A stretch of 64,000 bases of DNA from Amaranthus tricolor (taxonomy: Eukaryota; Streptophyta; Magnoliopsida; Caryophyllales; Amaranthaceae). The stretch is from positions 34,912,057 through 34,976,056 of the forward strand of contig NC_080047.1 in the NCBI RefSeq assembly GCF_026212465.1. Direction: 5' to 3'. Position 1 is the stretch's first letter, and each line of letters starts with the position of its first letter. The position numbers and the translations under genes were made by a program. The notes beneath the pieces are model-generated. The model was not told the origin of the DNA. It made no database searches and saw nothing but the letters and a program-made list of their open reading frames with translations. Positions 35,359 to 57,200 of the stretch are shown here, one piece after another.

Positions 35359-36869
35359 TTATTATATAATCTTTAGTGCTCGTATCATCATGTCAATTGG
35401 CTACATAAATCAATATATCAATTATAATGATTATAAAGATGGATTCTTTATACAAATATTAAAAACAAGAGTGGTATATATTTAACTTTGTCAACCACAA
35501 AGTAGATCGAAGTGAAAACTCAAGCATATAGACATATAGTAAAGTTAGAGACTTAAGCCAAACAACTCATATACATTTAACTTGATGACAAATAAGTCAC
35601 TCAATAATGCAAAATCATCCATGGGTGCTACCAATTTATTTCATTACCACTTTTGGCTTCCCTGACAGCAATTAAGCCTCTCAAACTCCATATAACTCGT
35701 GTCAAAACAAAAACTTTGTATGTAAAACCTTAAAAATACTTTCTTTCGTTCCAACATGCAATATCCATCAATCTAATTGTTCTCTTTTTAATTGTTATCA
35801 TCCTCATTTTATCATGGATATGTATAACCAATTTCAAAATTTGGTTACGTGTGTTTTTTGATTATCTTAGAATACAATATTAGAAAATTAATATTTTTAT
35901 TTACAAAATCACAAAACCAAAAATGAATTAAAGAAGAGAAATTCGGTTACCTAGAGATTTTGGAGGAAAGTGTTGTCATTTAGAGCGTGTAATGGTTATC
36001 GGAAATTATAATTAATTTAAATAAATTAATTTGAAAAATATCCCAAGGTTGCAAAGTTTTTGTTTTGAGCAAAAAGTAGTATTCACGGATCGTGAAACAA
36101 CTCGCAGATCGCGAGAAAACAAGAAAATGCTACTGTTTTGTGGAAGCAGCAGGTCTCGGCTCGCGAGTTTCGTGGATATTCGCGGGTTTTTCTTTGCAAA
36201 ATTAGTTTATCTATTTTTTTAGTTATAATGTAACTACCAACGGTTAATTATGGTTATATTAACCAGATATATTAGGATGGATTAATTGAAAGATGACATT
36301 AGTTCGTGAATCGATCTTGTGTTTCATGGAATAACATGTTGCTTCGTGAAATGGTGTAAACTATTCTATAATATAGAAGGCTTGTGTGGTTATTTTGAAC
36401 ATGCAATTTTTGATTTCTTTTCTTCTCTAGCACTTTACATCGAGAACTTGCAATCCTCGATAGTAATTTTCCGTATCTTCTTCCATTTAAGTTTCTCTTA
36501 CATCATTCTAAATTCCGTGTGCTAGGAATTTAGTGTAATTCTTTGTATCTCAGAACATATTTTCGGTTTATTCCCAAGCACCGTAGTAGGGAGGAAATGA
36601 TGTTTTAGGAAAGAGCATCTCGCCTAAAATTAATATCAAGTTCAAACAAAATCTTCTTGTTACTTTGTTCGGGATTGAAGATCGGTTTCTCGGAGTTCTC
36701 GGTGGTGTACATAAACATAGTTCTTGATTGTCATATGTAATTTCTTTTCTACTACAAATTTGTAACTATATTTTATTGTTTATTTAATAAATTAAAGTAA
36801 CATTTTACAACAGAAATATTACTGAAAGCTTTTTTCTTAAGTAAAAGAGGGTTGAGTCCTTTCAAAAGT
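35359..36869. other. AT-rich interval, nothing firmly recognised
   Basis: No supportable gene. 36040-36200 is less AT-rich, with CTCGCAGATCGCGAG and GCTCGCGAG motifs, and 36540-36720 resembles the leader part of a retroelement LTR. Neither has a second copy or clear ends. Confidence 0.4.
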
Positions 36870-37020
36870 TTTTACGGCCCGTTTAGTAGGTGGTAATGGA
36901 AATGAAAACTAGTGTAATTTTGGTTGATAAATCTCTTGGCTATCTTATGGCCATGCTTGTCTAACTTCAATCATCTCATTTTCTTTAAAAAATTCTTTCC
37001 AATGCATTACTATTGGTAGA
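36870..37020. mobile_element. Partial MITE, same family as 59583-59905
   Basis: Begins ACGGCCCGTTTAGTAGG and matches the reverse complement of 59750-59905 over ~140 bp (shared AAATCTCTTGGCTA and CATGCTTGTC blocks). Only one half is present. Confidence 0.65.
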
Positions 37021-37177
37021 GAACGAATCACTTAAATTAGTCACTTTATAGGAGTATTTTGTGATGTTATATTTATGAAAGAAATATCAATATGTGAAAA
37101 CTCTTTTCTTATTTTTATTGCAACTACAGAAGATACTCCCTAATTATGATAAGATTTAATCCGTAAGCCTCAATTAA

Positions 37178-37204
37178 CTAGGATTATACTCATGCTATGC
37201 ACGA
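37178..37204 (-). mobile_element. Helitron 3' terminus (minus strand)
   Basis: CTAG (37178-37181) is followed on the plus strand by a hairpin-forming TCATGCTATGCACGA (37190-37204). Read on the minus strand this is hairpin, eight bases, CTAG, T. Confidence 0.5.
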
Positions 37205-37258
37205 TTTTTGTTCAAAATTTTTAAATTAATACATACTATAAGCAATATTTATTAATTG

Positions 37259-37260
<2 letters not shown>

Positions 37261-37308
<48 letters not shown>
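37261..37308. repeat. (TA)n microsatellite
   Basis: Uninterrupted TA repeat. Confidence 0.95.
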
Positions 37309-37310
<2 letters not shown>

Positions 37311-37690
37311 GTTAATTTTAAATTTATATATTAATAATTATCATCAATACAGTAATGTTGCATTGTGAAGAGGAAAATAATCAAAATTAATAGGAAGGAG
37401 TATTTCAAAGGGTAGTTTTAATATTATTAATGTGAAAACTAAATCTTGATATGATATATACAAGGTTGGTGAAGGAGAAGAGTAGTTTGATAATAATAAC
37501 AAAATTTAATAAGAAAATACAAAAATACATAGGGTCGTCCATTAAGTAGGTGATGGATCTTTGTTGTTTGATTAAATAGATGAGTTAAAAAGTTTCAATT
37601 TAATTTGGAAATGCAAGAATACATAGAGTAAGTAAATGCAAGAACTCATAGAGTTTTGTACATTAAGCATGTAAGAGTCTTGTTGAAAGG

Positions 37691-37915
37691 AGTGACATGA
37701 CACTTGATATCACAATTGCTTATATGAATTGGCATTTGGCACAAATAGTTATATAAAGTGACACTTGACAGTACAAATGCTTGTATAAAGTGACACTTGG
37801 AACAAATGCTTATATGAAGTGACATATTGATATGATACAAATACTTATGGAAGTGACACGTGGAACAAATACTCATATAAAGTGACAAATACGACAAGTG
37901 CTTATAAATTAATAT
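37691..37915. repeat. Degenerate minisatellite, GTGACACTTG...AAATGCTTATA units
   Basis: AGTGACA motifs recur at 37691, 37758, 37788, 37818, 37852 and 37881, mostly 29-35 bp apart, with (A)CAAATGCTTATA between. A single related unit is at about 38838. The minus-strand ORF across it is a repeat artefact. Confidence 0.75.
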
Positions 37916-38104
37916 ATTGTATGATATCATGACGATGATGATGATGTTATGTTAGTACTTATGCACATTAGTTAACATTATGAGAATAAATCTTTTTATC
38001 TCATCATGTTATTTACATGTGCCAAAAATACATTATTTATTAGCAATTAATGAACAACGTCACATGTCATTTTTAGGTACAATAAAACCCTATTTTAATG
38101 TATA

Positions 38105-38131
38105 CTAGAATTATACCCATATCATGCACGG
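38105..38131 (-). mobile_element. Helitron 3' terminus, degenerate (minus strand)
   Basis: CTAG (38105-38108) next to an imperfect hairpin around CCCATATCATGCACGG. It has the same architecture as 37178 and 43152. Confidence 0.4.
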
Positions 38132-39524
38132 CTGGGGTTCATTTATATTTTTTGTTTTACAGATTTTTTGGGTTTATAACATGTATTAGGAATTTTAACA
38201 AAATTTAGCAAAGTCCTCATATAGAACCTTTTACCACTTCTTTGGATATGTATAATAATTATCAATTAAGCATTAATAATTTTATACTAAATGTAATCAT
38301 AATACATAAAATGCTTATGATGTTATCACAGTGATACATTTGAAAATATATTATATTTAGATATTCCCTCTTAAATTGGATGCTAGAAATAAATCTCGAA
38401 ACGGTATAATGGAATTGGTGAACTTGTATGTTCTTGATAACAATTGAAGTAATAATTGAAAAATCTTCAATTGTTCCATATTATATTGTTACATGTGTAT
38501 TTTGTTTGTATATTACATACTATGTATATCTTCGATGACTCTTCGTTGTGAATTTATAAGATAAGAAAAAATAAAATTGCATAAGTTACTCCTAATGCAC
38601 TATTAACTAAATTTCTCAAACTTTTTACCTTCTCTAGTAAACTCTCAATTTTGTAGTGAATTGCATTAGGAAATATGATGGAAGGAGCTAAAAAATAATT
38701 ACCTTACATTAATTAGCCTTATATGAATTTGTGGGTTAGATTAATATTCATATATTAATATTAATATGAATTTGTGGAGTTTATGTCATCACCAATTGTT
38801 TTATTACAATTACAAACACTTCAAATTGCATTGTAAGTGTGACTCTTGGCACACATGCTTGTAAAATCCTTTGTAATAGTAATTTATAAGATAAAATGGT
38901 TATGAATTAGTATATTGTATGATGATTAAGTTTATATATATATATATATACAACTTATTATTCCTTTTTCTACACAACTTTCATTTTAGAGTCTATTCAA
39001 TTCAATATCCTTAATTATGTCATAACTTTAAGATATGATCTCTTGAAAACAATTAGCTTTGTACATCTAATACTCATCAAGAAAAGAGTGTGCATTATAA
39101 GATTACTTTTCTAATTAATTAGTATAAAATTATAAGTGATCACATTAAGATTATAAAATATTATCAATTTAAAATTATAAATGATAATTTAAAGTTATAA
39201 ATAATCACTTTAAGATAGTAAGTACACATTAGACTATAACTACTCTCCTAATATGTACTTATAATAATCAAATATATAATTAAATTGCTAATAATACTAT
39301 GTAATTGTGCTATATTATGACAGCCCGTCTTGTATGAGATCATCTCTTCATGAAACGGATCTATACAAAAGGTCAATTAGTAAAAAACATAAGAAAAAAA
39401 AAACAATGAAAATTGAATTGCCACTAATATAGGAAACAATTTTTTTTGTTAAATAATTTGGGCTGATCCAACTGAAGTCGTCTTACGGAGAGACGACCTC
39501 AATAGAGAATTAGTGATATTTTGG

Positions 39525-39953
39525 AGAACAAAATTGTTGAGATGGTTAATCCAACTTGGGATGAGCAAATAAAACTTGATTTCATGAGTTAAACCTCACT
39601 GAGGACCTGACTAGGGATAGGGGTAGTTGGAGGCGTCATATCCATGTTTTAGACTACTAATTTCTTCTTAGTTTACCTTTTAGTGTTCTTGTCCTCTTGC
39701 ATCTCTCGCTTCTTTTTATTATTAGTACTATTTTTTTCTTTTTTAATATTTGTTTCTACTTATTTATCTTATTTATAGGCATTTTATTTATCTTTTCCGT
39801 GTAGATACATCTCTTTATCTTTTTCGAGCTGGGGGACTCTTTTGGTTGCGCTCTCCCTTATGGGTATGAGTTGCCACCGTCCTTCCCTCCCCAGACCCTG
39901 TCCATAGTTTTTCTACGAGCGGGATACACTGGGTAGGATAATGATGATGATGG
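39525..39953 (+). mobile_element. 3' end of an RTE-type LINE
   Basis: 39535-39660 encodes the decayed end of a LINE reverse transcriptase ORF (IVEMVNPTWDEQIKLDF, then EDLTRDRGSWRRHIHVLDY and a stop, with one frame break). It is followed by a 3' region with CCTTCCCTCCCCAGACCC and GGGATACACTGGGTAGG. The tail ends in short ATGATG repeats rather than poly(A), as in plant RTE LINEs. 5' truncated. The minus-strand ORF overlapping it is a shadow. Confidence 0.7.
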
Positions 39954-40144
39954 TGAATCCCAAATCAACAAATTAAAGATGGTGTGCACACTTAATAAGT
40001 AATTGGAGCCCTTCTTGTTATTGTCATATGGTTTTAAGATGGTATATATGCTTGGCTTATGAAGTGTGTGCACCTCGGATTTCTCTGATAATATGTTGGT
40101 ATTCACAATAAGTCCAACTCAATTTAAAAAACACACAAACTTGT

Positions 40145-40580
40145 ATGCGGCCGCCTCATGCGTGCGACCAAATTAATGTTATACTTCCTGAATTCAAGCT
40201 TTAAAACACCCATTTTAAGACTTAAAAAGCCAAATCTAACACTTAAAACCCTTACTCCAAGCCTCAATCATCTTTCTCCAGAGGCTTAATTTAATTTTTT
40301 AGCTATCGACTTCAACCTTTAGAACACCCATTCGACCACTTAAAATGTCAATGTTAACTCTTAGAACCCCTACTCCAACCGTTAATTTTACAATTTACTT
40401 GTCAACTCTAACTGTAAAATATTGATTTCAAAACTTAAAATGTTTATTCCAATGATTTAAAGTTTGTTAAATCTAAAACTTAAAATGTCTATTTTAATGT
40501 TCAAAATGTTCAATTCAAACTTTAAAATGACAATTTTAAAAATATAAATTAAACCATAAGAAGTTGCGCATATGCGGTCG
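40145..40580. repeat. Inverted-end segment filled with degenerate ACTTAAAA(T)GTC repeats
   Basis: The ends (TATGCGGCCGCCTCATGCG at left; CGCATATGCGGTCGTC at right) are imperfect inverted copies. Between them AACTTAAAATGTCTATT-like units recur at irregular 30-55 bp spacing. It may be a MITE with an internal minisatellite. It ends about 350 bp before the NPF start codon. Confidence 0.5.
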
Positions 40581-40822
40581 TCTAACATGAGATTTGTTGT
40601 TTATAAAATACTTAAAACTTGAGGATTGTTGGGCTGGAAACAATACATTGATCGGGCCAGACCCAGAATAATTAAGAAGTAGACAAAAAGCTGGGTATCT
40701 AAATCAAAATCAAATCAAAAGTTATAAAAAAGGAGGATGAGGCCGACGTGCTAAGAAGATAGTTGTATTGAATTAAAAAACGAAAGTATCACCACATTGG
40801 CACATTTGTAATTCAAAGATAC

Positions 40823-40829
40823 TATAAAA
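40823..40829 (+). promoter_or_regulatory. Putative TATA box of the NPF gene
   Basis: TATAAAA about 97 bp upstream of the ATG at 40926, leaving room for a short leader. No other strong candidate is closer. Confidence 0.45.
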
Positions 40830-40925
40830 CTCAAAAAAGTCCTCACTCCTAAATCATTAGCCAGTGCCCAGTAGGGATAAACTCCTATAACCCAGGAAAC
40901 AAAAACAGCTTCTAATTCCAATTCC

Positions 40926-50716
<9,791 letters not shown>

Positions 50717-51226
50717 GTCTTGTAATGTATTCCAAGGGTTTGGGTGTTTCTTTTACTAAGAGTATGTATAGACATTGTTATTTCTAGATTGCTACTATTA
50801 GTTTTGAAATTTCAGACAAAAAAGTGTGTGGAATTTGTATCCTTTGATGTTTGGTAATACATAAATTATTTACCATAGAGACAAAGAAAGTATAGATGTA
50901 TAGTTTATGTACTCAAGGCTTTATTAATCTTAGCAAAATGCCAACGACCGAACCTATCACATGAACAAAAAACCGAAAGAATAAAAAGAAAAGATCCCGA
51001 GCCAGATTAGTACAATGTTCACCTCTAGTAGGGTAGATGGTTTCTGAATTCTGATATAGATTGATACAAGCTTTTTTACAGTTAAATCTCCGTCACATAA
51101 TGAAAACCATTTCTTTTGATATCTATATATGTATATATGTATGTATAAAATAGTCTATAACCACAACATTATCTCCCAACTATACAAACTTTCTTCAAGA
51201 AAATGTTCTATTGATTATCATCATAA
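50717..51226. other. Intergenic space between two convergent genes
   Basis: 510 bp separate the two stop codons. It must hold both 3' untranslated regions. No canonical AATAAA was singled out for either strand. Confidence 0.7.
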
Positions 51227-54200
51227 TCATCTTCTCTTAGGCAATTGGAATGTTCTCTTCAAGAAAAGGTTAGCAGACCGATCATTTCGATGACATAATA
51301 CTCTAAGTATCGTATTAGGATCTGATCTGTTCCATCTTCCTGTTGTAGGTGGCATTGGTAGCCTTTTCCCTGTTGCATTTACTCCAATGCCACTCCTTTC
51401 ACAAGCCACAATGCTGAAATCTTCAACTAGTTGTTCGGTTGACTGTCCCATAAGATCGACCACCCCTTGAACTACTTCGGCTTCTTTCTCCACATCATCT
51501 TCAGCTATCAATCCGACTCCACTAGTACGAAAAACCCTCTTTAAGCTTTCGAAATCCTCCACTATCATCTGATAATCTGACCTGCAAAAGGTTCTGGTAC
51601 TCCCTCCTGCAAGCAGCACCATTAAGAAGCATTCAAACGTGGCCTTCATCACTTCCTTTGCTGCTAATGGTTGTGCATGATCAATCAAAATCGCGCTTAA
51701 AAGTGTGAGATTTTGCTTTAGTGTTCGCAATGTAGGCCTAATCCTTGAGTTGGAGACACTGAATACATAGAGACATTCATAAAAAGCTGTATTTAAGTCT
51801 AGGAAAACAAGTCTGTACGCTGTGACCTCAGCAACATGTTTGATCGCACCCTGTATTGAGGCGCGTGCAAGCTCAAAGTAAGTAGTTGGGTTGCCTAAAC
51901 TTCTCCTGCTGTTTGCGTATAGTTTTTGGGTGTTTGGATTGACACGTGGTGAGAGGGCGAGGGTCTTTTCAAGCGAGTTAACGTGGGAGAGGAGGAAGTG
52001 CAAGGTGTTCAGGCGGATGTAGTGACGTTGAGTTCCACGACTTGTTGATGGCCTTCCATGATGACCTTCAATTGTAGCCATATAATTTTGAAGCTCGTGC
52101 ATGCCAACATTACAACCTGCTCTTTTCCAAAGTTTTATAAACTTTGAATCTCTATTGCATCTTGTTAGAGCAGGAAGTGTAGGGACATAACTCTGCTTTG
52201 TTCCTATATTCAACAATTGTGTGTCAAAATATATATACTCCTATAGGATTACTATCAAAGAGATGATAAAAATGATCTTACCACAAGCTTCAACAAAGCT
52301 TGAATATTCTCGTATTACACGCTCTAGACCATCAGCTAGATCTCGAACTAAATCATCGGAGAGCCCAATGGGAATTTCAAAAAAGTCTTCAATTGTTTGC
52401 TTAACTATCTTCATTAGTTCCACTGCTGATTGTGCAAATGACTCTGCTTTTGATTTTGGATTCCATGTCTTACGAAAATTAAGAAAGGCGTTAGTAGTCC
52501 TTTAGCATTTAACATGCACATTTCGACTATAAAAGAGAATACTGTTTGCATTGTTTACAAACTTACTTCGGTTTCCTTGGCTCTTTGGACATAATCTCTA
52601 CCCTTACCTAGCCTCTCCTCAATCCACTTTCTCAAAAGTCTAATAATGATGGAGTCAACTTCATAAGGAACCATATCTCGAACAATAGACTTTCCTCCAT
52701 CATCACAATCAACAGTGTCTTCAACTACCATCTGCACCAAAATCTTCTCGAGTCTTCCAGCTTTGTGAAGAACACTAATGGTCTCAGTCGTTAGCATGGA
52801 TGCTCCGGCCAAATACTGCTGCAAAATAGCTCCATAACAGTTTTGTAAGGTCACTGATGCAATTGCTGCCGATACTGGGTGCCATTTCTTTAGTATGTTG
52901 CTGTAAGTTTCCTTCTCTTTTGCAGCCAATTCTTCTGTTCCTTTTGCTAATGCTATAAGTGCTTCACTGACCTCTTTTTCGCCTTCCAATTGCATATTGG
53001 CTATTTTCATATTTTCTGCCATCTGAAGCGTTCCATAGTGTTAAATTGAGCTGAATTATTGTGAATACCAATATATTATCGGGAAAACACGAGGTGCACA
53101 CACCTCATAAGCCAAGGATATATAACATTCCAAAACCATATGACAATGGGAAAAAGAGCTCTAATAACTTATAAAGTGTGCACACCATCTTCAATTTGTC
53201 GATTGGGATAAACCATCCCAATACATAGTATGTTAGATAGTCTAGAACAAAATCAACCTGATCTGAATAAACAAATAAGATTGAAGAACATAATACCTTG
53301 GTAAATGCATTGCTTACAGAAGACCGAATGTAAAAATCAACCCGATTATCAGACAACTGAAGTACATCCTCGGCTTGTTCTTGTCTAGCGGCCACAGTAG
53401 CAGCAACATCATCATCCAAAATCTTTCTAGCTTGCAACACAACAGGCAATAAGTTATCAAATCCAGAAGAACTCTTGATTGGAAAGGAGTGATGATAATC
53501 AAGCAGCTTCTTTTCGGACCACCCAATAATAGAAGTCATGACAGAAGCCAAAGTCTTAACATAAGCTTGATCCCTATCTTCGGTCTTCTTAGCATCATTT
53601 GCAACATCAAGAAGCATAGTCAGTGTGGCACACAAAAGATCAGGCTCGGTTTGACCAGTTAAAACATACTGCTGAAATAAGACCCAAGTAAAACACAGAT
53701 TATGAAAAGCTCTATTAATTCCCAATGTTGTCCATGTCTTTTTCATCAACTCGAGGAGTTCATCCACCTCGTCTAATACAGCAGTTTCATCTTTGAGATC
53801 GAAAATAGAATAGAGTAGGGAAACATAGAGGTGTAAGTTAAGTGGATATCCGTCAGCCCAATGACAAATATCAGTGGGGTTGCCATTAGCCCCGCGCCAT
53901 GCTAAGGACAGGACAGCATTACAGAGTTGTTTCATGGTTTCAGAGTTTTTGTTAGTGTCAATTGGTTTGTCTTGATTTTGTTGAATGATATTTTGGAGTT
54001 TTGATGCAAAGGAATTACGTTTCTCTAGTGGGAGTGATGGATGAAGGATTAAGCCTGTTTCTAGAATTTTTAACTGTCGTTTTTGCCAGTAATGGAACTC
54101 TGTATGATCACGGAATTCAGATGGTTTTAAGTGGCGTAGTAGCTCTAGTGGAAGGATTATTGTTTCTGCTCGTCTTCCCATCTGCACCAAATCACACCAT

Positions 54201-57200
54201 TCAAATCATTTCAATTTATTTCAGGAGAATCTAATCAATTAACACTGTGGATTAAATAGTTCATTTAATATATATTATGAGAATACAATCAGACTGAAAT
54301 TCACTACTTATCATATTAAAAAGCTTTACCCTCAATAAAGGCAGAATATATCTTGGACCAATTGTTAAAGCAAGTGCCAATAATCTTAATGACGACATTA
54401 ACTTTAAACATATAATCGAACATGCTTTGTCTTTTACTTTGGAGAGGGTAAATAAAGATGTGTCGGATTTGGGTGGTTTAAGGTTTGGGACGGTTGATGA
54501 GAGTTGCTTGATCAAAGCAACAAAGAAAGAAGCATACTGTGAGTGGCTTGACCAGCCGCTCGATCGAGCAGAACCTAGCTCGATTGGTCTAGCGGTGTTG
54601 GCTCGGTCGAGCAGAATGTCCAAAACAAGTCAGTAGCTTCATGGGAAGCTCACTCGACCGAGCGAGGTAGTGGCTCTGTCGAGCGGTAGTCAAGCAGACT
54701 GCATTAGATCCTATTTTTAGTCAGAATTTGTAGTGACTATGCAATAATGTAGTGCATCACTCTATTGTTTATTGTAATGTTTATTGTCATAGTTAATTAG
54801 GATGTTAATTGGGATATTACATGTGAGTTTATGGTGATTTATGAGGGAATACTAAGAGTGATGAATACCTTGCCTATAAATAGGATTCATCACTCATAGT
54901 AACAACCAAAAAACCACACGTATTGTTGAGAGGGCTATTGCATTGTTAGAAACTTGAGAGTGTTCTTACTTTGCTTTAGTATTTATGATCCAGAGAGATT
55001 GTTCTCAAGAGAAGGGGAAGTTTAGTATACTTGTAATTGTTGAATTAAATATAATAAACTACATTTGAGGGGGAGGTATCCAAGATACCTCATATACACT
55101 TGTGTTTATCTTTGCATTATATTTTTCATTTGTTTTTCATTATTAAACCTATTTGAGGCTTTCATTTCAATTGGTATCAGAGCGGGAGAGCTTCTTGGGC
55201 TATTTGGGGTGTGAAAGTGAGGTTAAAAGAGCAAGAAAGACATAATGAGTGAAGGGAAAAGTTTTACTATTCCATTGTTTGATGGAAAAATCAACTTCGC
55301 CATATGGAAGAGTTCGGTGGAAGATTATTTGGTGCAACAAGGTATCGATGATGCGCTGTTGAAGGAGAGACCAAATAATATAGAAGAAGAAAAATGGACA
55401 CAAATAAGAAAGAAGGCGGTAAGCACAATTCGGCTTGCCATTGCACCTGAAATCAAGTATCACTACTTGAAAGAGACCGATCCCGGTGAGTTGTTGGAAA
55501 AATTACAAACGGTGTATGCTTCCAAATCCCTAACTAATAAACTTTGCTTGAGGTGGGAGTTGTATCAACTCATAAAAGATGAGGAAACAACAATGCAAGA
55601 CTACATTAACACATTTAACATGTTGGTGTGCCAATTGTAAAATGCCGATGAAAAGTTGACCGATGAAGAACAAGCTCTATTACTTTTGGCTTCACTTCCC
55701 AAGAACTATAGAAACATAGTCCAAACATTGCTCATAGGTAGGGATTCTATCACTCTTGATCAAGAATTAGCGGCGTTGAGAGAGAATGATAGGTTCATGG
55801 TGAGAAGAGAGGGGGAAGAAAAGAAGAGTGTTAGGGATGGCTTGTTTTGTGAGGGTTCTAATAGGGGGAGAACCAAGGAAAAGGGATATCAAGGAAGGGG
55901 TAAGTCTCATGGAAGGGGTGACCTTAGTAACAAAGAGTGTTACTATTGTAAGAAGAAAGGGCACATACAAATGATGTGCAAGTAATTTAAGGAAGACCTT
56001 AAGAGAATGAAAAAATTAAGGGATAGTGGGAGAAATGAGAATGAGAGTAGTGAGAGTGCTGCTCTAGGCTTTGTTGAAGATGATGACTATGATGGGGCTC
56101 TATTAGTTGATGGGGGAGTGGTTCATAGCAAGGGATGGGTAATAGACTCCGGTTGCTCATTCCACATTTGTTGTGAAAAAGAAAAATTTACTAAGCATAG
56201 TTATGGTGATAATGGCCTTGTTACTTTACCAAATGATGAAAAGGTGAAAGTAGAAGGTATTGGTGAGGTTATGATTGAGACACATAGATGTGTAAAAAGA
56301 AGACTTGGTGATGTAAGGCATGTACCTAAGTTTGAGAGGAATCTTATTTCATTGGGTAGACTTGAGAGTAAAGGATGCACTTTCAAAGCAAGTAGAGGGG
56401 TTTTGAAAGTCATTAGAGGGAGCATGGTGCTCATGAAGGGAGTAAGGAGTAAGAGGAACTTGTATGAGTTACAAGTTGATTGTGGTAGCGTAGGCCACAA
56501 AGGTGTTGGTGATAGTGTGTTTGGGTCAAAGAGAGTTACTTTTGAGGATGGTAAGAGTATTGGATTTGAGGGGGAGATTGTTAAAACAAGTGCCAATAAT
56601 CTTAATGACGACGTTAACTTTAAACATATAATCGAACATGCTTTGTCTTGTACTTTGGAGAGGGTCGATAAAGATGTGTCGGATTTGGGTGGTTTAAGGT
56701 TTGGGACGGTTGATGAGAGTTGCTTGATCAAAGCAACAAAGAAAGAAGCAGACTGTGAGTGGCTTGACCAGCCGCTCGATCGAGCAGAACCTAGCTCGAC
56801 TGGTCTAGCGGTGTTGGCTCGGTCGAGCTGAATGTCCAAAATAAGTCAGTTGCTTCATGGGAAGCTCACTCGACTGAGCGAGGTAGTGGCTCTGTCGAGC
56901 GGCAGTCAAGCAGACTACATTAGATCCTATTTTTAGTCAGAATTTGTAGTGACTATGCAATAATGTGGTGCATCACTCTATTATTTATTGTAATGTTCAT
57001 TGTCATAGTTAATTAGGATGTTAATTGGGATGTTACATGTGAGTTTATGGTGATTTATGAGGGAATACTAAGAGTGATGAATACCTTGCCTATAAATAGG
57101 ATTCATCACTCATAGTAATAACCAAAATAAAACACATATTGTTGAGAGGGCTATTGCATTGTTAGAAACTTGAGAGTGTTCTTACTTTGCTTTAGTATTT

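Noticed and set aside
37646..37930. 94-residue minus-strand ORF with Cys/His-rich repeats
   Set aside because: Produced by the GTGACA minisatellite; the Cys/His pattern is accidental.
53105..54190. 361-residue ORF as an independent gene
   Set aside because: It is exon 2 of the MUN gene plus intron read-through at its end; homology continues upstream in the exon at 58086-58739.
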